A DNA stretch of 64,000 nt, from NCBI GenBank assembly GCA_051867655.1, contig JBJDYV010000020.1, positions 1-64,000 on the forward strand, in the 5' to 3' direction. Both the position numbers and the translations under genes were made by a program. Numbering within the stretch: the stretch's first letter is position 1; every line of letters begins with the position of its first letter. Shown one piece after another: positions 33,298 through 42,265 of the stretch. Origin of the DNA: JAJPXI01 sp051867655. GTDB taxonomy: Bacteria; Bacillota; Clostridia; Oscillospirales; Oscillospiraceae. Under the pieces are notes generated by a model. The model worked only from the letters and a program-made list of their open reading frames with translations, did no database searches and was not told the origin of the DNA.

Positions 33298-34551
33298 ATG
33301 GAAAATCAGTTTTTTGTGGATTCGGAGTACCTGTCGCCGGCGGCGCTGGAGAAAAAGCACCGCCTGGAGACCGACCCGTCTTCCCGGAAAAACCACATGG
33401 AATACCTGCCCGGCATGGAGCAGATCCAGTCCGACGTGTGCGAACACGTCATGGGGCACATGAACTCCTACGACCCCTCCCGCTATACCGCAAAAGACGT
33501 CCGGGCGGCGCTGGAGCATGAGAAGTGCTCGGTGGAGGACTTCAAGGCCCTGCTGTCTCCCGCGGCGGAGCCCTTTTTGGAGGAAATGGCCCAGCGGGCG
33601 CGGCAGGAGACCGGCAAGCATTTCGGCAACACGGTCTATCTGTTCACGCCCCTGTACATCGCCAACTACTGCGAAAACTACTGCGTGTACTGCGGCTTCA
33701 ACTGCTACAACCACATCAACCGCATGAAGCTGACGGCGGAGCAGATCGAGCACGAGATGAAGGTCATCGCCGACAGCGGCATGGAGGAGATCCTGATCCT
33801 GACCGGCGAGAGCCGCGCCCAGAGCGACGTGACCTACATCGGCGAGGCCTGCAAGCTGGCGCGGAAATATTTCCGCATGGTGGGTCTGGAAATTTACCCG
33901 GTCAACACCGACGAGTACCGCTATCTGCACGAGTGCGGCGCGGACTATGTGACGGTGTTCCAGGAGACCTACGACACGGTCAAGTATGAACAACTGCACC
34001 TGCTGGGCCACAAGCGGGTGTGGCCCTACCGCTTCGACGCTCAGGAGCGGGCGCTGATGGCCGGAATGCGCGGCGTGGCGTTCTCCGCGCTGCTGGGGCT
34101 GTCGGACTTCCGCAAGGACGCCCTGGCCAGCGCCCTGCATGTGTACTATCTGCAGCGGAAGTATCCCCAGGCGGAGATGTCCCTGTCCTGCCCCCGGCTG
34201 CGGCCCATCATCAACAACGAGAAGATCAACCCGCTGGACGTGGGCGAAAAGCAGCTCTGTCAGATCCTCTGCGCCTACCGTATTTTCCTGCCCTTTGTGG
34301 GCATCACGGTGTCCTCCCGGGAGAGCGCCCGGTTCCGCAACGGCATCGTAAAGATCGCCGCCACCAAGGTGTCCGCCGGTGTGTCCACCGGCATCGGCGA
34401 CCATGAGAGCAAATACACCGGGAAGGAGACGGACGGCGCCCAGGGCGACGAGCAGTTTGAGATCAGCGACGGCCGCAGCCTGGATACGATGTATCAGGAC
34501 ATCGCGGAAGAAGGCCTGCAGCCCGTCCTGAACGACTACCTCTATGTCTGA
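33298..34551 (+). CDS. thiH: 2-iminoacetate synthase ThiH (radical SAM)
   Basis: 417 residues. The radical-SAM cluster motif CENYCVYCGF lies at about 127-136 after LYIANY. It splits tyrosine to dehydroglycine and p-cresol for ThiG, the anaerobic route, which fits a strict anaerobe. The ATG follows AAAGGG by 8 nt. Its 3' end overlaps the next gene by 8 nt. Confidence 0.95.
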   Translation: MENQFFVDSEYLSPAALEKKHRLETDPSSRKNHMEYLPGMEQIQSDVCEHVMGHMNSYDPSRYTAKDVRAALEHEKCSVEDFKALLSPAAEPFLEEMAQRARQETGKHFGNTVYLFTPLYIANYCENYCVYCGFNCYNHINRMKLTAEQIEHEMKVIADSGMEEILILTGESRAQSDVTYIGEACKLARKYFRMVGLEIYPVNTDEYRYLHECGADYVTVFQETYDTVKYEQLHLLGHKRVWPYRFDAQERALMAGMRGVAFSALLGLSDFRKDALASALHVYYLQRKYPQAEMSLSCPRLRPIINNEKINPLDVGEKQLCQILCAYRIFLPFVGITVSSRESARFRNGIVKIAATKVSAGVSTGIGDHESKYTGKETDGAQGDEQFEISDGRSLDTMYQDIAEEGLQPVLNDYLYV

Positions 34552-35137
34552 TATTTTGTGCGTCACCAACCGCGCCCTCTGCGCGGAAGACTTCCTGCTC
34601 CGGGTGGAGAAGATCGCCGCCGCCCGCCCCGCGGGGATCATCCTGCGGGAAAAGGATTTGTCCGAGGGGGAATACAAGGCGCTGGCGCGGCAGGTCATGC
34701 AGATCTGCGCCCACCGCCATGTACCCTGCATCCTGCACACCTTCGCGGACGCGGCAATCGAGTTGGGGGCCGGGGCGTTCCATGCCCCCCTGCCGGTGCT
34801 GCGGGAGCTGACGGCCGCTCAGAAGGGGCGCTTCACGACCCTGGGCGCGTCCTGCCACTCGGCGGAAGATGCGCTGGAAGCTCAGCGGCTGGGCTGCACC
34901 TATATTACAGCGGGCCATATTTTTGACACCGACTGCAAGAAGGGCCTGCCCGGGCGCGGGCTGGAGTTTCTGAAAACCGTTTGTGACAGCGTCTCCATCC
35001 CGGTCTATGCCATCGGCGGGATCAGCGGCGAAACCATCGCCGCCGTGCGCGGGGCGGGGGCCAGGGGGGGCTGCGTTATGAGCGCCCTGATGCAGTGCGC
35101 CGATGTGGAGAATTATTTGAAAAGTTTTGGTGGATGA
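34544..35137 (+). CDS. ThiE/TenI-like thiamine phosphate synthase paralogue
   Basis: 197 residues, TIM barrel of the ThiE/TenI family. VTNRALCAEDFLLRV, GIILREKDLSEGEY, TFADAAIELGAGAFHAP and IPVYAIGGISGETIAAV follow the ThiE plan, but the H-L-G-Q-x-D block and the PTxTK loop of true ThiE are missing (HIFDTDCKKGLPGRG instead). It is more like TenI, which helps thiazole tautomerisation in Bacillus. It overlaps thiH and lies directly before the genuine thiE. Confidence 0.75.
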   Translation: MSDILCVTNRALCAEDFLLRVEKIAAARPAGIILREKDLSEGEYKALARQVMQICAHRHVPCILHTFADAAIELGAGAFHAPLPVLRELTAAQKGRFTTLGASCHSAEDALEAQRLGCTYITAGHIFDTDCKKGLPGRGLEFLKTVCDSVSIPVYAIGGISGETIAAVRGAGARGGCVMSALMQCADVENYLKSFGG

Positions 35138-35138
35138 A

Positions 35139-35774
35139 ATGGAGTTTAATAGAGACAGCCTGCTTTTGTATGCGGTGACGGACCGGGCGTGGGTCGGCCA
35201 CCAGACCCTTTTGGAGCAGATCGAGGACGCGCTGCGGGGCGGCGTGACCATGGTCCAGCTGCGGGAAAAGGGGCTGGAGGAAGGGGCATTCGTGGAAGAA
35301 GCGGTCCGGGTCCGGGAGCTTTGCCGCCGTTACCGTGTGCCCCTGATTATCAACGACAACGTGGACGTGGCGCTGAAAAGCGGCGCGGACGGCGTCCATG
35401 TGGGCAGGGAGGATACTCCCGTCGCGGAGATCCGCAGGCGCGTCGGGCCGGACTTCATCATCGGCGCGACCGCCAAAACGGTGGAGCAGGCCCGGGCGGC
35501 GCAGGCCGCAGGCGCAAATTATCTCGGCGTGGGCGCGGTATTTCCGTCGCCCACCAAGACAAACGCTGTCCGCATTACCCGGGAGCAGCTGCGCGAGATC
35601 TGCGCGTCGGTTTCCATTCCCGCCGTTGCCATCGGCGGCATCAGCCTTTCCAATGCGGACGAGCTCAAGGGGGGCGGGATGTGCGGCATCGCGGTGGTCT
35701 CCGCACTCTTTGCCGCCGACAGCATCCGCTCCGCCGCCGAAGCCCTGAGACGCAAGGCGGAAGAGATCATTTAA
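35139..35774 (+). CDS. thiE: Thiamine-phosphate synthase ThiE
   Basis: 211 residues. All ThiE blocks are present: VQLREKGLEE, LIINDNVDVALKSGADGVHV, GATAKTVEQA, YLGVGAVFPSPTKTNA and IPAVAIGGIS. It joins the pyrimidine pyrophosphate and thiazole phosphate to give thiamine phosphate. The ATG lies 1 nt after the stop of the TenI-like gene and has no strong ribosome site of its own, so coupling is likely. Confidence 0.93.
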   Translation: MEFNRDSLLLYAVTDRAWVGHQTLLEQIEDALRGGVTMVQLREKGLEEGAFVEEAVRVRELCRRYRVPLIINDNVDVALKSGADGVHVGREDTPVAEIRRRVGPDFIIGATAKTVEQARAAQAAGANYLGVGAVFPSPTKTNAVRITREQLREICASVSIPAVAIGGISLSNADELKGGGMCGIAVVSALFAADSIRSAAEALRRKAEEII

Positions 35775-35817
35775 TCCGTTCAACAGCGGCAGACCGGGGG
35801 CACCACTCTCTGCCGCC

Positions 35818-35982
35818 TGAGGAACCACGGATCCAATGCGTCTGCGGCATCTTGCGGAAATTTTGCACCGAAAATGCGTTGCCTTTTCTTGAAATACACA
35901 AAGTATTCCTGCGAAAATGCGCCTTTTTTCGGCACAAAATTTCTCGCTATCTGCTCTTGCCGATTGGATCGGTGCTTCCTCA
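35818..35982. repeat. 165-bp imperfect inverted repeat between thiE and thiD
   Basis: The outer 20 bp pair with two mismatches (35818-35837 against 35963-35982, reading TGAGGAAnCACnGATCCAAT). A second block, GAAATTTTGnnCCGAAAA, is at 35857-35873 and inverted at about 35927-35943, at the same offset (19 nt) from the outer block. It could be a miniature mobile-element relic or a long transcript hairpin. No gene is seen here. Confidence 0.6.
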
Positions 35983-36012
35983 AAAAAGTAATGCTGGAAT
36001 AGGAGGAAAATC

Positions 36013-36831
36013 ATGAGAACAGCATTATCAATCGCCGGGAGCGATCCCAGCGGAGGCGCCGGTATCCAGGCCGATCTGAAAACGATGACAATGAACGGTG
36101 TTTTTGCCATGAGCGCGATCACCGCGCTGACGGCCCAGAACACGACCGGCGTATCGGCGATCCTGGAGGTCACTCCACAATTCCTGCGGCAGCAGATCGA
36201 CGCGGTCTTTGAGGACATCCGCCCCGACGCGGTGAAGATCGGCATGGTCTCCTCCGCCGCTCTGGTCGAGGTCATCGCGGACCGGCTCAAAGCCTACGGT
36301 GCGGCCCATATCGTGGTCGATCCCGTGATGGTGGCCACGAGCGGTTCCCGGCTGATGGAGCCCGACGCGGTGGCGGCGCTGAAAGCACAATTGCTGCCGC
36401 TGGCCACGCTGGCGACCCCCAACATTCCCGAGGCGGAGATCCTGGCCGGCATGTCCATTCAAAGCCCGGACGATATGGCCGCCGCCGCCAAAAAGATCCA
36501 TGATACATACGGCTGCGCGGTTCTGTGTAAGGGCGGGCACAGCGTCAACGACGCCAACGATCTGCTGTACGCCGACGGCACGGCGCGGTGGTTCATGGGC
36601 CGGCGGATCGACAACCCCAACACCCACGGGACTGGCTGCACTTTATCCAGCGCCATTGCCGCCAACCTGGCCAAGGGCTTCAGCCTGGCCGCGTCGGTCC
36701 AGCGGGCCAAGGACTATCTTTCCGGCGCGCTGGCGGCCATGCTGGATCTGGGAAAAGGAAGCGGCCCGCTGAATCACGCCTTTGCGCTCAGCGGAGAATA
36801 CACCGAAATCGGTCAGAAGGAGAGATCATAA
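36013..36831 (+). CDS. thiD: Hydroxymethylpyrimidine/phosphomethylpyrimidine kinase ThiD
   Basis: 272 residues, ribokinase fold. MRTALSIAGSDPSGGAGIQADLK at the start, VDPVMVATSGSRLM, TPNIPEAEIL, and the catalytic NTHGTGCTLSSAIAANLAKG near 198-217 are characteristic. It phosphorylates HMP and HMP phosphate. AGGAGG sits 6 nt before the ATG. It overlaps thiC by one base. Confidence 0.95.
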   Translation: MRTALSIAGSDPSGGAGIQADLKTMTMNGVFAMSAITALTAQNTTGVSAILEVTPQFLRQQIDAVFEDIRPDAVKIGMVSSAALVEVIADRLKAYGAAHIVVDPVMVATSGSRLMEPDAVAALKAQLLPLATLATPNIPEAEILAGMSIQSPDDMAAAAKKIHDTYGCAVLCKGGHSVNDANDLLYADGTARWFMGRRIDNPNTHGTGCTLSSAIAANLAKGFSLAASVQRAKDYLSGALAAMLDLGKGSGPLNHAFALSGEYTEIGQKERS

Positions 36832-38138
36832 TGGAACGCAATTACACCACGCAGATGGACGCGGCGCGGCGGGGGATCGTCACGCCGGAGCTGGAGATCG
36901 TCGCGAAAAAGGAGCGGATGACGGTGGACGAACTGCTGCCGCTGGTCGCCGGCGGAAAAGTCGTCATCCCCGCCAATAAAAATCACAAATGCCTGAACCC
37001 GGAGGGCATCGGCTCCATGCTCCGCACCAAAATCAACGTCAACCTGGGCGTTTCCAAGGACTGCAAGGACTATGATGTGGAGATGCAGAAGGTGCTGTCC
37101 GCCGTGGAAATGGGCGCGGAGGCCATTATGGACCTGTCCAGCCACGGCGACACCAGCCCCTTCCGGCGCAAGCTGACCGCCGAATGCCCCGCCATGATCG
37201 GAACCGTGCCGGTCTACGACAGCGTCATCCACTATCAGCGGGATCTGGACACCCTGACCGCGAAGGATTTCATCGACGTGGTCCGCCTGCACGCGGAGGA
37301 GGGCGTGGATTTCGTCACCCTGCACTGCGGCATCACCCGCAAGACCATTGATCAGATCCGCAAACACAAGCGGAAAATGAACATCGTCTCCCGGGGCGGT
37401 TCGCTGGTGTTTGCCTGGATGTGCATGACCGGGGAGGAAAACCCGTTCTATGAGTATTACGACGAGCTTCTGGACATCTGCCGCGAGTATGACGTGACCA
37501 TCTCCCTGGGCGACGCGTGCCGCCCCGGCTGTCTGGCCGACGCCACCGACGTGTGCCAGATCGAGGAGCTGGTCCGCCTGGGCGAGCTGACCAAGCGGGC
37601 GTGGGAGAAGGACGTGCAGGTGATGGTGGAGGGGCCGGGCCATGTGCCCATGGACCAGATCGCCGCCAACATGAAGGTGCAGCAGACCATCTGCATGGGC
37701 GCGCCCTTCTATGTGCTGGGGCCGCTGGTGACCGACATCGCCCCCGGCTACGACCACATCACCTCCGCCATCGGCGGGGCCATCGCGGCCATGAACGGCG
37801 CCGCGTTCCTCTGCTATGTGACCCCGGCGGAGCATCTGGCCCTTCCCAATCTGGACGACGTCAAGCAGGGCATTATCGCCAGCAGGATCGCCGCCCACGC
37901 CGCGGATATCGCCAAGGGGGTCCGGGGCGCCCGGGAGATCGACGACAAAATGGCCGACGCCCGCCGCGCCCTCGACTGGGAAAAGCAGTGGGAATGCGCC
38001 CTGGACCCGGAGACGGCGAAAGCCATCCGCGCCGACCGCTCCCCCGAGCACGAGGACACCTGCTCCATGTGCGGCAAGTTCTGCGCGGTGCGCAGCATGA
38101 ATAAGGCGCTCAGCGGGGAGCATATTGATATTCTGTAA
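36831..38138 (+). CDS. thiC: Phosphomethylpyrimidine synthase ThiC
   Basis: 435 residues. The C-terminal radical-SAM-type cluster motif CSMCGKFCAV (CxxCxxxxC), the GPGHVPMDQI and GAPFYVLGPLVTDIAPGYDH blocks, and the early ERMTVDELLPLVAGGKVVIP identify ThiC. It converts aminoimidazole ribotide to HMP phosphate. The length suits the short Gram-positive form that lacks the N-terminal extension. Confidence 0.96.
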   Translation: MERNYTTQMDAARRGIVTPELEIVAKKERMTVDELLPLVAGGKVVIPANKNHKCLNPEGIGSMLRTKINVNLGVSKDCKDYDVEMQKVLSAVEMGAEAIMDLSSHGDTSPFRRKLTAECPAMIGTVPVYDSVIHYQRDLDTLTAKDFIDVVRLHAEEGVDFVTLHCGITRKTIDQIRKHKRKMNIVSRGGSLVFAWMCMTGEENPFYEYYDELLDICREYDVTISLGDACRPGCLADATDVCQIEELVRLGELTKRAWEKDVQVMVEGPGHVPMDQIAANMKVQQTICMGAPFYVLGPLVTDIAPGYDHITSAIGGAIAAMNGAAFLCYVTPAEHLALPNLDDVKQGIIASRIAAHAADIAKGVRGAREIDDKMADARRALDWEKQWECALDPETAKAIRADRSPEHEDTCSMCGKFCAVRSMNKALSGEHIDIL

Positions 38139-38170
38139 GCGGACAAGATTGGTTTAAGCTGGTGAATGGA

Positions 38171-38971
38171 ATGCGTCTTGCCATGATCCAAATGAATGTG
38201 GTCCACGACAAGCGGGAAAATCTGGCCCATGCCCGGGAGCTTCTCCGGGAAGCACACCGGGACGGGCTCGATCTGGCCGTCCTGCCGGAGATGTTCTGCT
38301 GCCCCTATTCCAACCGCTTTTTCCGCGCGTACAGCGAAGAAGAGGGGGCAGAGGGCTGGACGGTGCTGTCCCAAACTGCCCGGGAGCTTCAAATCTATCT
38401 GGTGGGCGGCTCGATGCCGGAGCTTTCGGACGGGAAGGTTTATAACACCTCCTACGTCTTTGACCGGCAGGGGCGGCAGATCGCCAAGCACCGGAAGGCT
38501 CACCTGTTCGACATCGACGTGGAGGGCGGACAGCGGTTTCAGGAATCGGAGGTGCTCAGCCCGGGAGACCGGATCACCGTATTTGACACGGAGTTTGGAA
38601 CGATCGGCCTGTGCATCTGCTTTGATTTCCGCTTTCAGGAGCTGGCGAAGGCCATGGCGGACCGGGGCGCCCAGCTGATCGTGGTGCCCGCGGCGTTCAA
38701 CATGACCACCGGCCCGGCCCACTGGGAGCTGCTGTTCCGGCAGCGGGCGGTGGACAATCAGGTGTTCACCCTGGGCGCCGCGCCCGCCCGCAATGAGGCG
38801 GAGGAGTACGTTTCCTATGCAAACTCGATCCTGGCGGACCCCTGGGGCACCGTTCTGGCCCGGGCCGGCGTGGGGGAGGAGATCCTCACGGCGGAGATCG
38901 ATTTTGCCCGGAATCAGGCGATTCGCCGGCAGCTTCCCATCCGCGCCGCCCGGCGCAGCGATCTGTACTGA
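38171..38971 (+). CDS. Carbon-nitrogen hydrolase (nitrilase/omega-amidase family)
   Basis: About 266 residues. The Glu-Lys-Cys triad is visible: LAVLPEMFCCPYSN (Glu), KHRKAHLFDIDV (Lys) and IGLCICFDFRFQELA (Cys near 150). It is closest to Nit2/omega-amidase, which deamidates 2-oxoglutarate-amide-type acids. It follows thiC by 32 nt in the same direction and ends at a terminator, so it is likely transcribed with the thi genes; a role in thiamine-pyrimidine salvage is possible but unproven. A GTG at 38162 is an alternative start. Confidence 0.85.
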   Translation: MRLAMIQMNVVHDKRENLAHARELLREAHRDGLDLAVLPEMFCCPYSNRFFRAYSEEEGAEGWTVLSQTARELQIYLVGGSMPELSDGKVYNTSYVFDRQGRQIAKHRKAHLFDIDVEGGQRFQESEVLSPGDRITVFDTEFGTIGLCICFDFRFQELAKAMADRGAQLIVVPAAFNMTTGPAHWELLFRQRAVDNQVFTLGAAPARNEAEEYVSYANSILADPWGTVLARAGVGEEILTAEIDFARNQAIRRQLPIRAARRSDLY

Positions 38972-39029
38972 CCTGAAGACGGGTTCCGGATGATTTGCTG
39001 TCCCGGCGGCAGAGATTGAAGTATATATT

Positions 39030-39065
39030 CAGACCGCATCCCGAAAGGGATGCGGTCTGTTTTTT
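39030..39065 (+). terminator. Intrinsic terminator of the thiamine operon
   Basis: Perfect 13-bp arms (39030-39042 and 39047-39059), GAAA tetraloop, then six T. Confidence 0.95.
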
Positions 39066-39074
39066 ATGAAGGCC

Positions 39075-40616
39075 TTATTGTTCTGGCCGGGGACGGGAAA
39101 GAGGGCTTCGCTGAATGAGCCGCAGAGAGATCTGGAGATACAGCCTGTCGTCCTCGTTCTCCAGGTCGAGATCCACATAGCGCAAAATGCGCTCCAGCCG
39201 GGCCAGGAATGTATTGCGCTTGATATTCAGCCGCCTGGCGGTCTCCGTGGAGTTCATGCCGGTATCCAAATAGATGCGCAGGCTGTCGCAGTAGGAGACG
39301 GCGGCGTTTTCATCATGCTCGGACAGCTTCATGATGCACTCGGCGCAGATCAGGCGCACGGGCAGGACGCTGCACCCGAACCGGAGAAAAAACTCAAGGG
39401 TATACTGCTTGAAGTGGTGCAGGATCTGATTGCCGGGATCGTTTCCCGCCAGCTGCAGGGCGAATTCCGCCTGACGGTAGCAGTATTTCAGATCAAAAAA
39501 ATCGGTGAATGGATTACTGCATCCGGCCGTGATTGAATACTTTTTTAAAAGGGCGCGGACCTCTTCAAAAAATGCCGCCGGTGTTTGCTTGGGCAGGTTG
39601 GCGCACAAAATGACGATTTTGGAATCAAATAAAACGCAGACCGATTCGGGCAGTGCGCGTTCGATCTGGTAGGCGATGTACTGTTCCGTGATCTCAGAAT
39701 CCCGGCACATGCCGGCCAGACAGTACAGCCGCTGATCCTTTTTCAGTTTGGAAAAGGGACTGACCGTTTTCAGGTACAGGATCTTGTCTTCATTGGGCTC
39801 TTTTCCGCTCAGATATTCCAGCAGGGAGTCCCGGCGCAGATTTTTGCCCGACCCGGAAAATGCGGCGTAGGTCAGCGCCGCTTCCAAGTATTTTCCCAGA
39901 TGCTGGACCAATACACTGTCCTGCGGAGCAAACGGCCGGGAATTGCTGGTGACCACAAGACAGCCGGCAGCTGTGTTGCCGTCAAAAAGATTCAGAAAGA
40001 AATACTCCTGATGGAAACAGTCCTCCTGAAAGTGGATAACATCCCTGGAATAAAAAATGGATTGACTGATCTGCGCGTCGACTTTCATCAGAAAATCGGG
40101 GTCAATGAAATCACGCTCGTGGGAGAGCGCGCGCTTTTCCGACGACACAGATTCCCCGACCCGGGCAAGATAGGCGAAATTGTTGTTATGGACGCTCATG
40201 GCGTTGCCGATAAAAGGATAGCTGCATTTCAGGTATTCTTCCAGCGGCGCGTTGTGGAAGACCAGGTCCTGCAGAGTATCATCCCACTGGGTGTACTGTT
40301 CGAATATGGTGATGACCTGATTGAACAGGGAGACCACGCCGGCGCCCGCCGCGGTGATGACCGAAATGTTTTTGTGATAGGCCTTGTTCTGCAGTTCCGG
40401 AGTGATCAGAAGGCAGGGACCGTCGGCGACAAAATTAGAGGGCAGCTGGTCCGAAGGGACAATATAGATCCGGTGGGAACGGAAGGAGAACGGCCCGTCA
40501 TGGTAGTGCGGGCAATTCAGGGATAAATCGTTGTCATTTTTGCTTTTTTTATGCAAAACAGCCTGGGGAAAGGCCTCTTTTAGGGCGGAGAAAATAATGT
40601 TGACACTGAGCTTCAC
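39075..40616 (-). CDS. PucR/CdaR-family transcriptional regulator
   Basis: 513 residues starting at a GTG with GGGAGG upstream. The C-terminal PucR-type HTH is SLRIYLDTGMNSTETARRLN followed by IKRNTFLARLERILRYVDLDL (about 445-490), and the central region resembles a GGDEF-like CdaR domain. The N-terminal 250 residues look like a GAF/sensor module. Such proteins respond to purine or sugar-acid type ligands. It is divergent from the sugar ABC operon at 40755 and probably controls it. Confidence 0.85.
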   Translation of the reverse strand: MKLSVNIIFSALKEAFPQAVLHKKSKNDNDLSLNCPHYHDGPFSFRSHRIYIVPSDQLPSNFVADGPCLLITPELQNKAYHKNISVITAAGAGVVSLFNQVITIFEQYTQWDDTLQDLVFHNAPLEEYLKCSYPFIGNAMSVHNNNFAYLARVGESVSSEKRALSHERDFIDPDFLMKVDAQISQSIFYSRDVIHFQEDCFHQEYFFLNLFDGNTAAGCLVVTSNSRPFAPQDSVLVQHLGKYLEAALTYAAFSGSGKNLRRDSLLEYLSGKEPNEDKILYLKTVSPFSKLKKDQRLYCLAGMCRDSEITEQYIAYQIERALPESVCVLFDSKIVILCANLPKQTPAAFFEEVRALLKKYSITAGCSNPFTDFFDLKYCYRQAEFALQLAGNDPGNQILHHFKQYTLEFFLRFGCSVLPVRLICAECIMKLSEHDENAAVSYCDSLRIYLDTGMNSTETARRLNIKRNTFLARLERILRYVDLDLENEDDRLYLQISLRLIQRSPLSRPRPEQ

Positions 40617-40754
40617 GGCAAAAACCTCCCTGAATAGGCGGGCTACATTTTTGTAGTGTCATTATAGCACAAAGGTGGAAGAATTGTCATCTAGTTTTTT
40701 CGTCAAAATGATGGTAGCATGGGGGCAACAGAGGAAAAGGATGGTGACGTATGA

Positions 40755-42254
40755 ATGGCTGAAACAATCCTCGCGGTCAAAGGGATTTGCAAAAGTTTTG
40801 GGCCGACCCGGGCTCTTGCCAACGTGGACTTCATCCTGAAGCGGGGAGAGATACACGGACTGATCGGGGAGAACGGCTCCGGAAAATCCACGCTGTCCTC
40901 CATTATCGCCGGTATCCACGCCCCGGACAGCGGCGAGATGCAGCTGTATGGTGAGCAGTATGTTCCCAAGAGTGTGGCGGACGCGCAGAGCAAAGGCGTT
41001 GCCATGATCGTGCAGGAGATGGGGACCGCCGCTTCCATCAGCGTGGCGGAAAACATCTTCCTGGGCAACGAGCATCTGTTTACCAAATACGGCCTTGTCC
41101 GCAGGAAGACCATGCGCGAGGCGGCGCAGCAGGCCCTTGAGGCGGTCGGCGCGGGCGGGATCAATGCTGGAATGCCGGCCGGCGCGCTTGACCCGGAAGA
41201 GCGCAAGGTTGTGGAGATTGCCAAAGCCATGCGGCCCGGCCCCGAGGTCCTGATCGTGGATGAGACCACCACGGCGCTGACCCAGGACGGGCGTGAGCTG
41301 CTTTACAGCTGCATCGAAAAAATGCGCAGCGAAGACAAAGGAGTCATCCTGATCTCCCACGATCTGGAGGAGATCATGAACGTGTGTACCACGCTGACCG
41401 TGCTGCGGGACGGCGTGATCATCGGAACCCTGACCAGGGAGGAGTTCGACGCAGACCGGATCAAGGCTATGATGGTGGGCCGTGAGATTTCCGGAAACCT
41501 TTACCGCAGCGACTATGACGGAAGCTCCGGCGACGAGGTGGTGCTGACCGCGGAACACCTGACCGGCCACTGGCAGGTGACGGATGTCAACTTTGAACTG
41601 CACCGGGGCGAGATCCTGGGTATCGGCGGACTGTCCGGCGGCGGAATTCATGAGCTGGGAAGACTGTTGTTCGGGATGGAGAAGGCTGTGGTCGGGGAGG
41701 CCCGTCTGGCGGACGGCTCCAGGGTGACCGGACCCAACCTGGCCGTCAAAAAGGGACTGGGCTATGTCTCCAAAAACCGGGACGAGGAGGCCGTCATGCT
41801 GGGTGCTTCCATCCGCAACAACGCGGTGCTTCCCTCCCTGGGCAGGCTGGCCCGCGGCGGGATCGCCATCACCCGCAGGAGCGAAAAGAACCTTGCCAAT
41901 CAGGTCATCGATAAGATGGAGGTCAAGTGCTCTTCCATGGAGCAGCTGGTGGCGAGCCTGTCCGGCGGCAACAAGCAGAAGGTCTCCTTCGGAAAGTGGC
42001 TGGGCTGCGGAGCCAAGGTCCTGATCCTGGACTGCCCGACCCGCGGGATTGACATTGGCGTTAAGCAGGCCATGTACCAGCTGATTTACGAGCTGAAGAC
42101 CACAGGGTACTCTTTCGTTTTGATCAGCGAGGAGCTTCCGGAGCTCATCGGCATGAGTGACAGGATCCTGATCCTGAAAGACGGCTGCGTTGCAGGCGAA
42201 TACGACCGCAGCGAGACCCTTTCGGAGCATGACCTGATCCAGGTCATGGTGTAG
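40755..42254 (+). CDS. Sugar ABC transporter ATPase, RbsA/MglA type (double NBD)
   Basis: 499 residues with two ATPase domains. The first has Walker A GLIGENGSGKSTLSS near 34-48, but the Walker B region reads LIVDETTTALT (Thr for the usual Pro) and the signature is replaced by LDPEERKVVEIAKAM. The second has a degenerate Walker A (GGLSGGGIHELGRLLFG) and a good signature SLSGGNKQKVSF, as normal for the family. So the one composite site relies on the first Walker A and the second signature. It powers the permeases encoded next. Confidence 0.9.
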   Translation: MAETILAVKGICKSFGPTRALANVDFILKRGEIHGLIGENGSGKSTLSSIIAGIHAPDSGEMQLYGEQYVPKSVADAQSKGVAMIVQEMGTAASISVAENIFLGNEHLFTKYGLVRRKTMREAAQQALEAVGAGGINAGMPAGALDPEERKVVEIAKAMRPGPEVLIVDETTTALTQDGRELLYSCIEKMRSEDKGVILISHDLEEIMNVCTTLTVLRDGVIIGTLTREEFDADRIKAMMVGREISGNLYRSDYDGSSGDEVVLTAEHLTGHWQVTDVNFELHRGEILGIGGLSGGGIHELGRLLFGMEKAVVGEARLADGSRVTGPNLAVKKGLGYVSKNRDEEAVMLGASIRNNAVLPSLGRLARGGIAITRRSEKNLANQVIDKMEVKCSSMEQLVASLSGGNKQKVSFGKWLGCGAKVLILDCPTRGIDIGVKQAMYQLIYELKTTGYSFVLISEELPELIGMSDRILILKDGCVAGEYDRSETLSEHDLIQVMV

Positions 42255-42265
42255 GAGAAGTGGTT

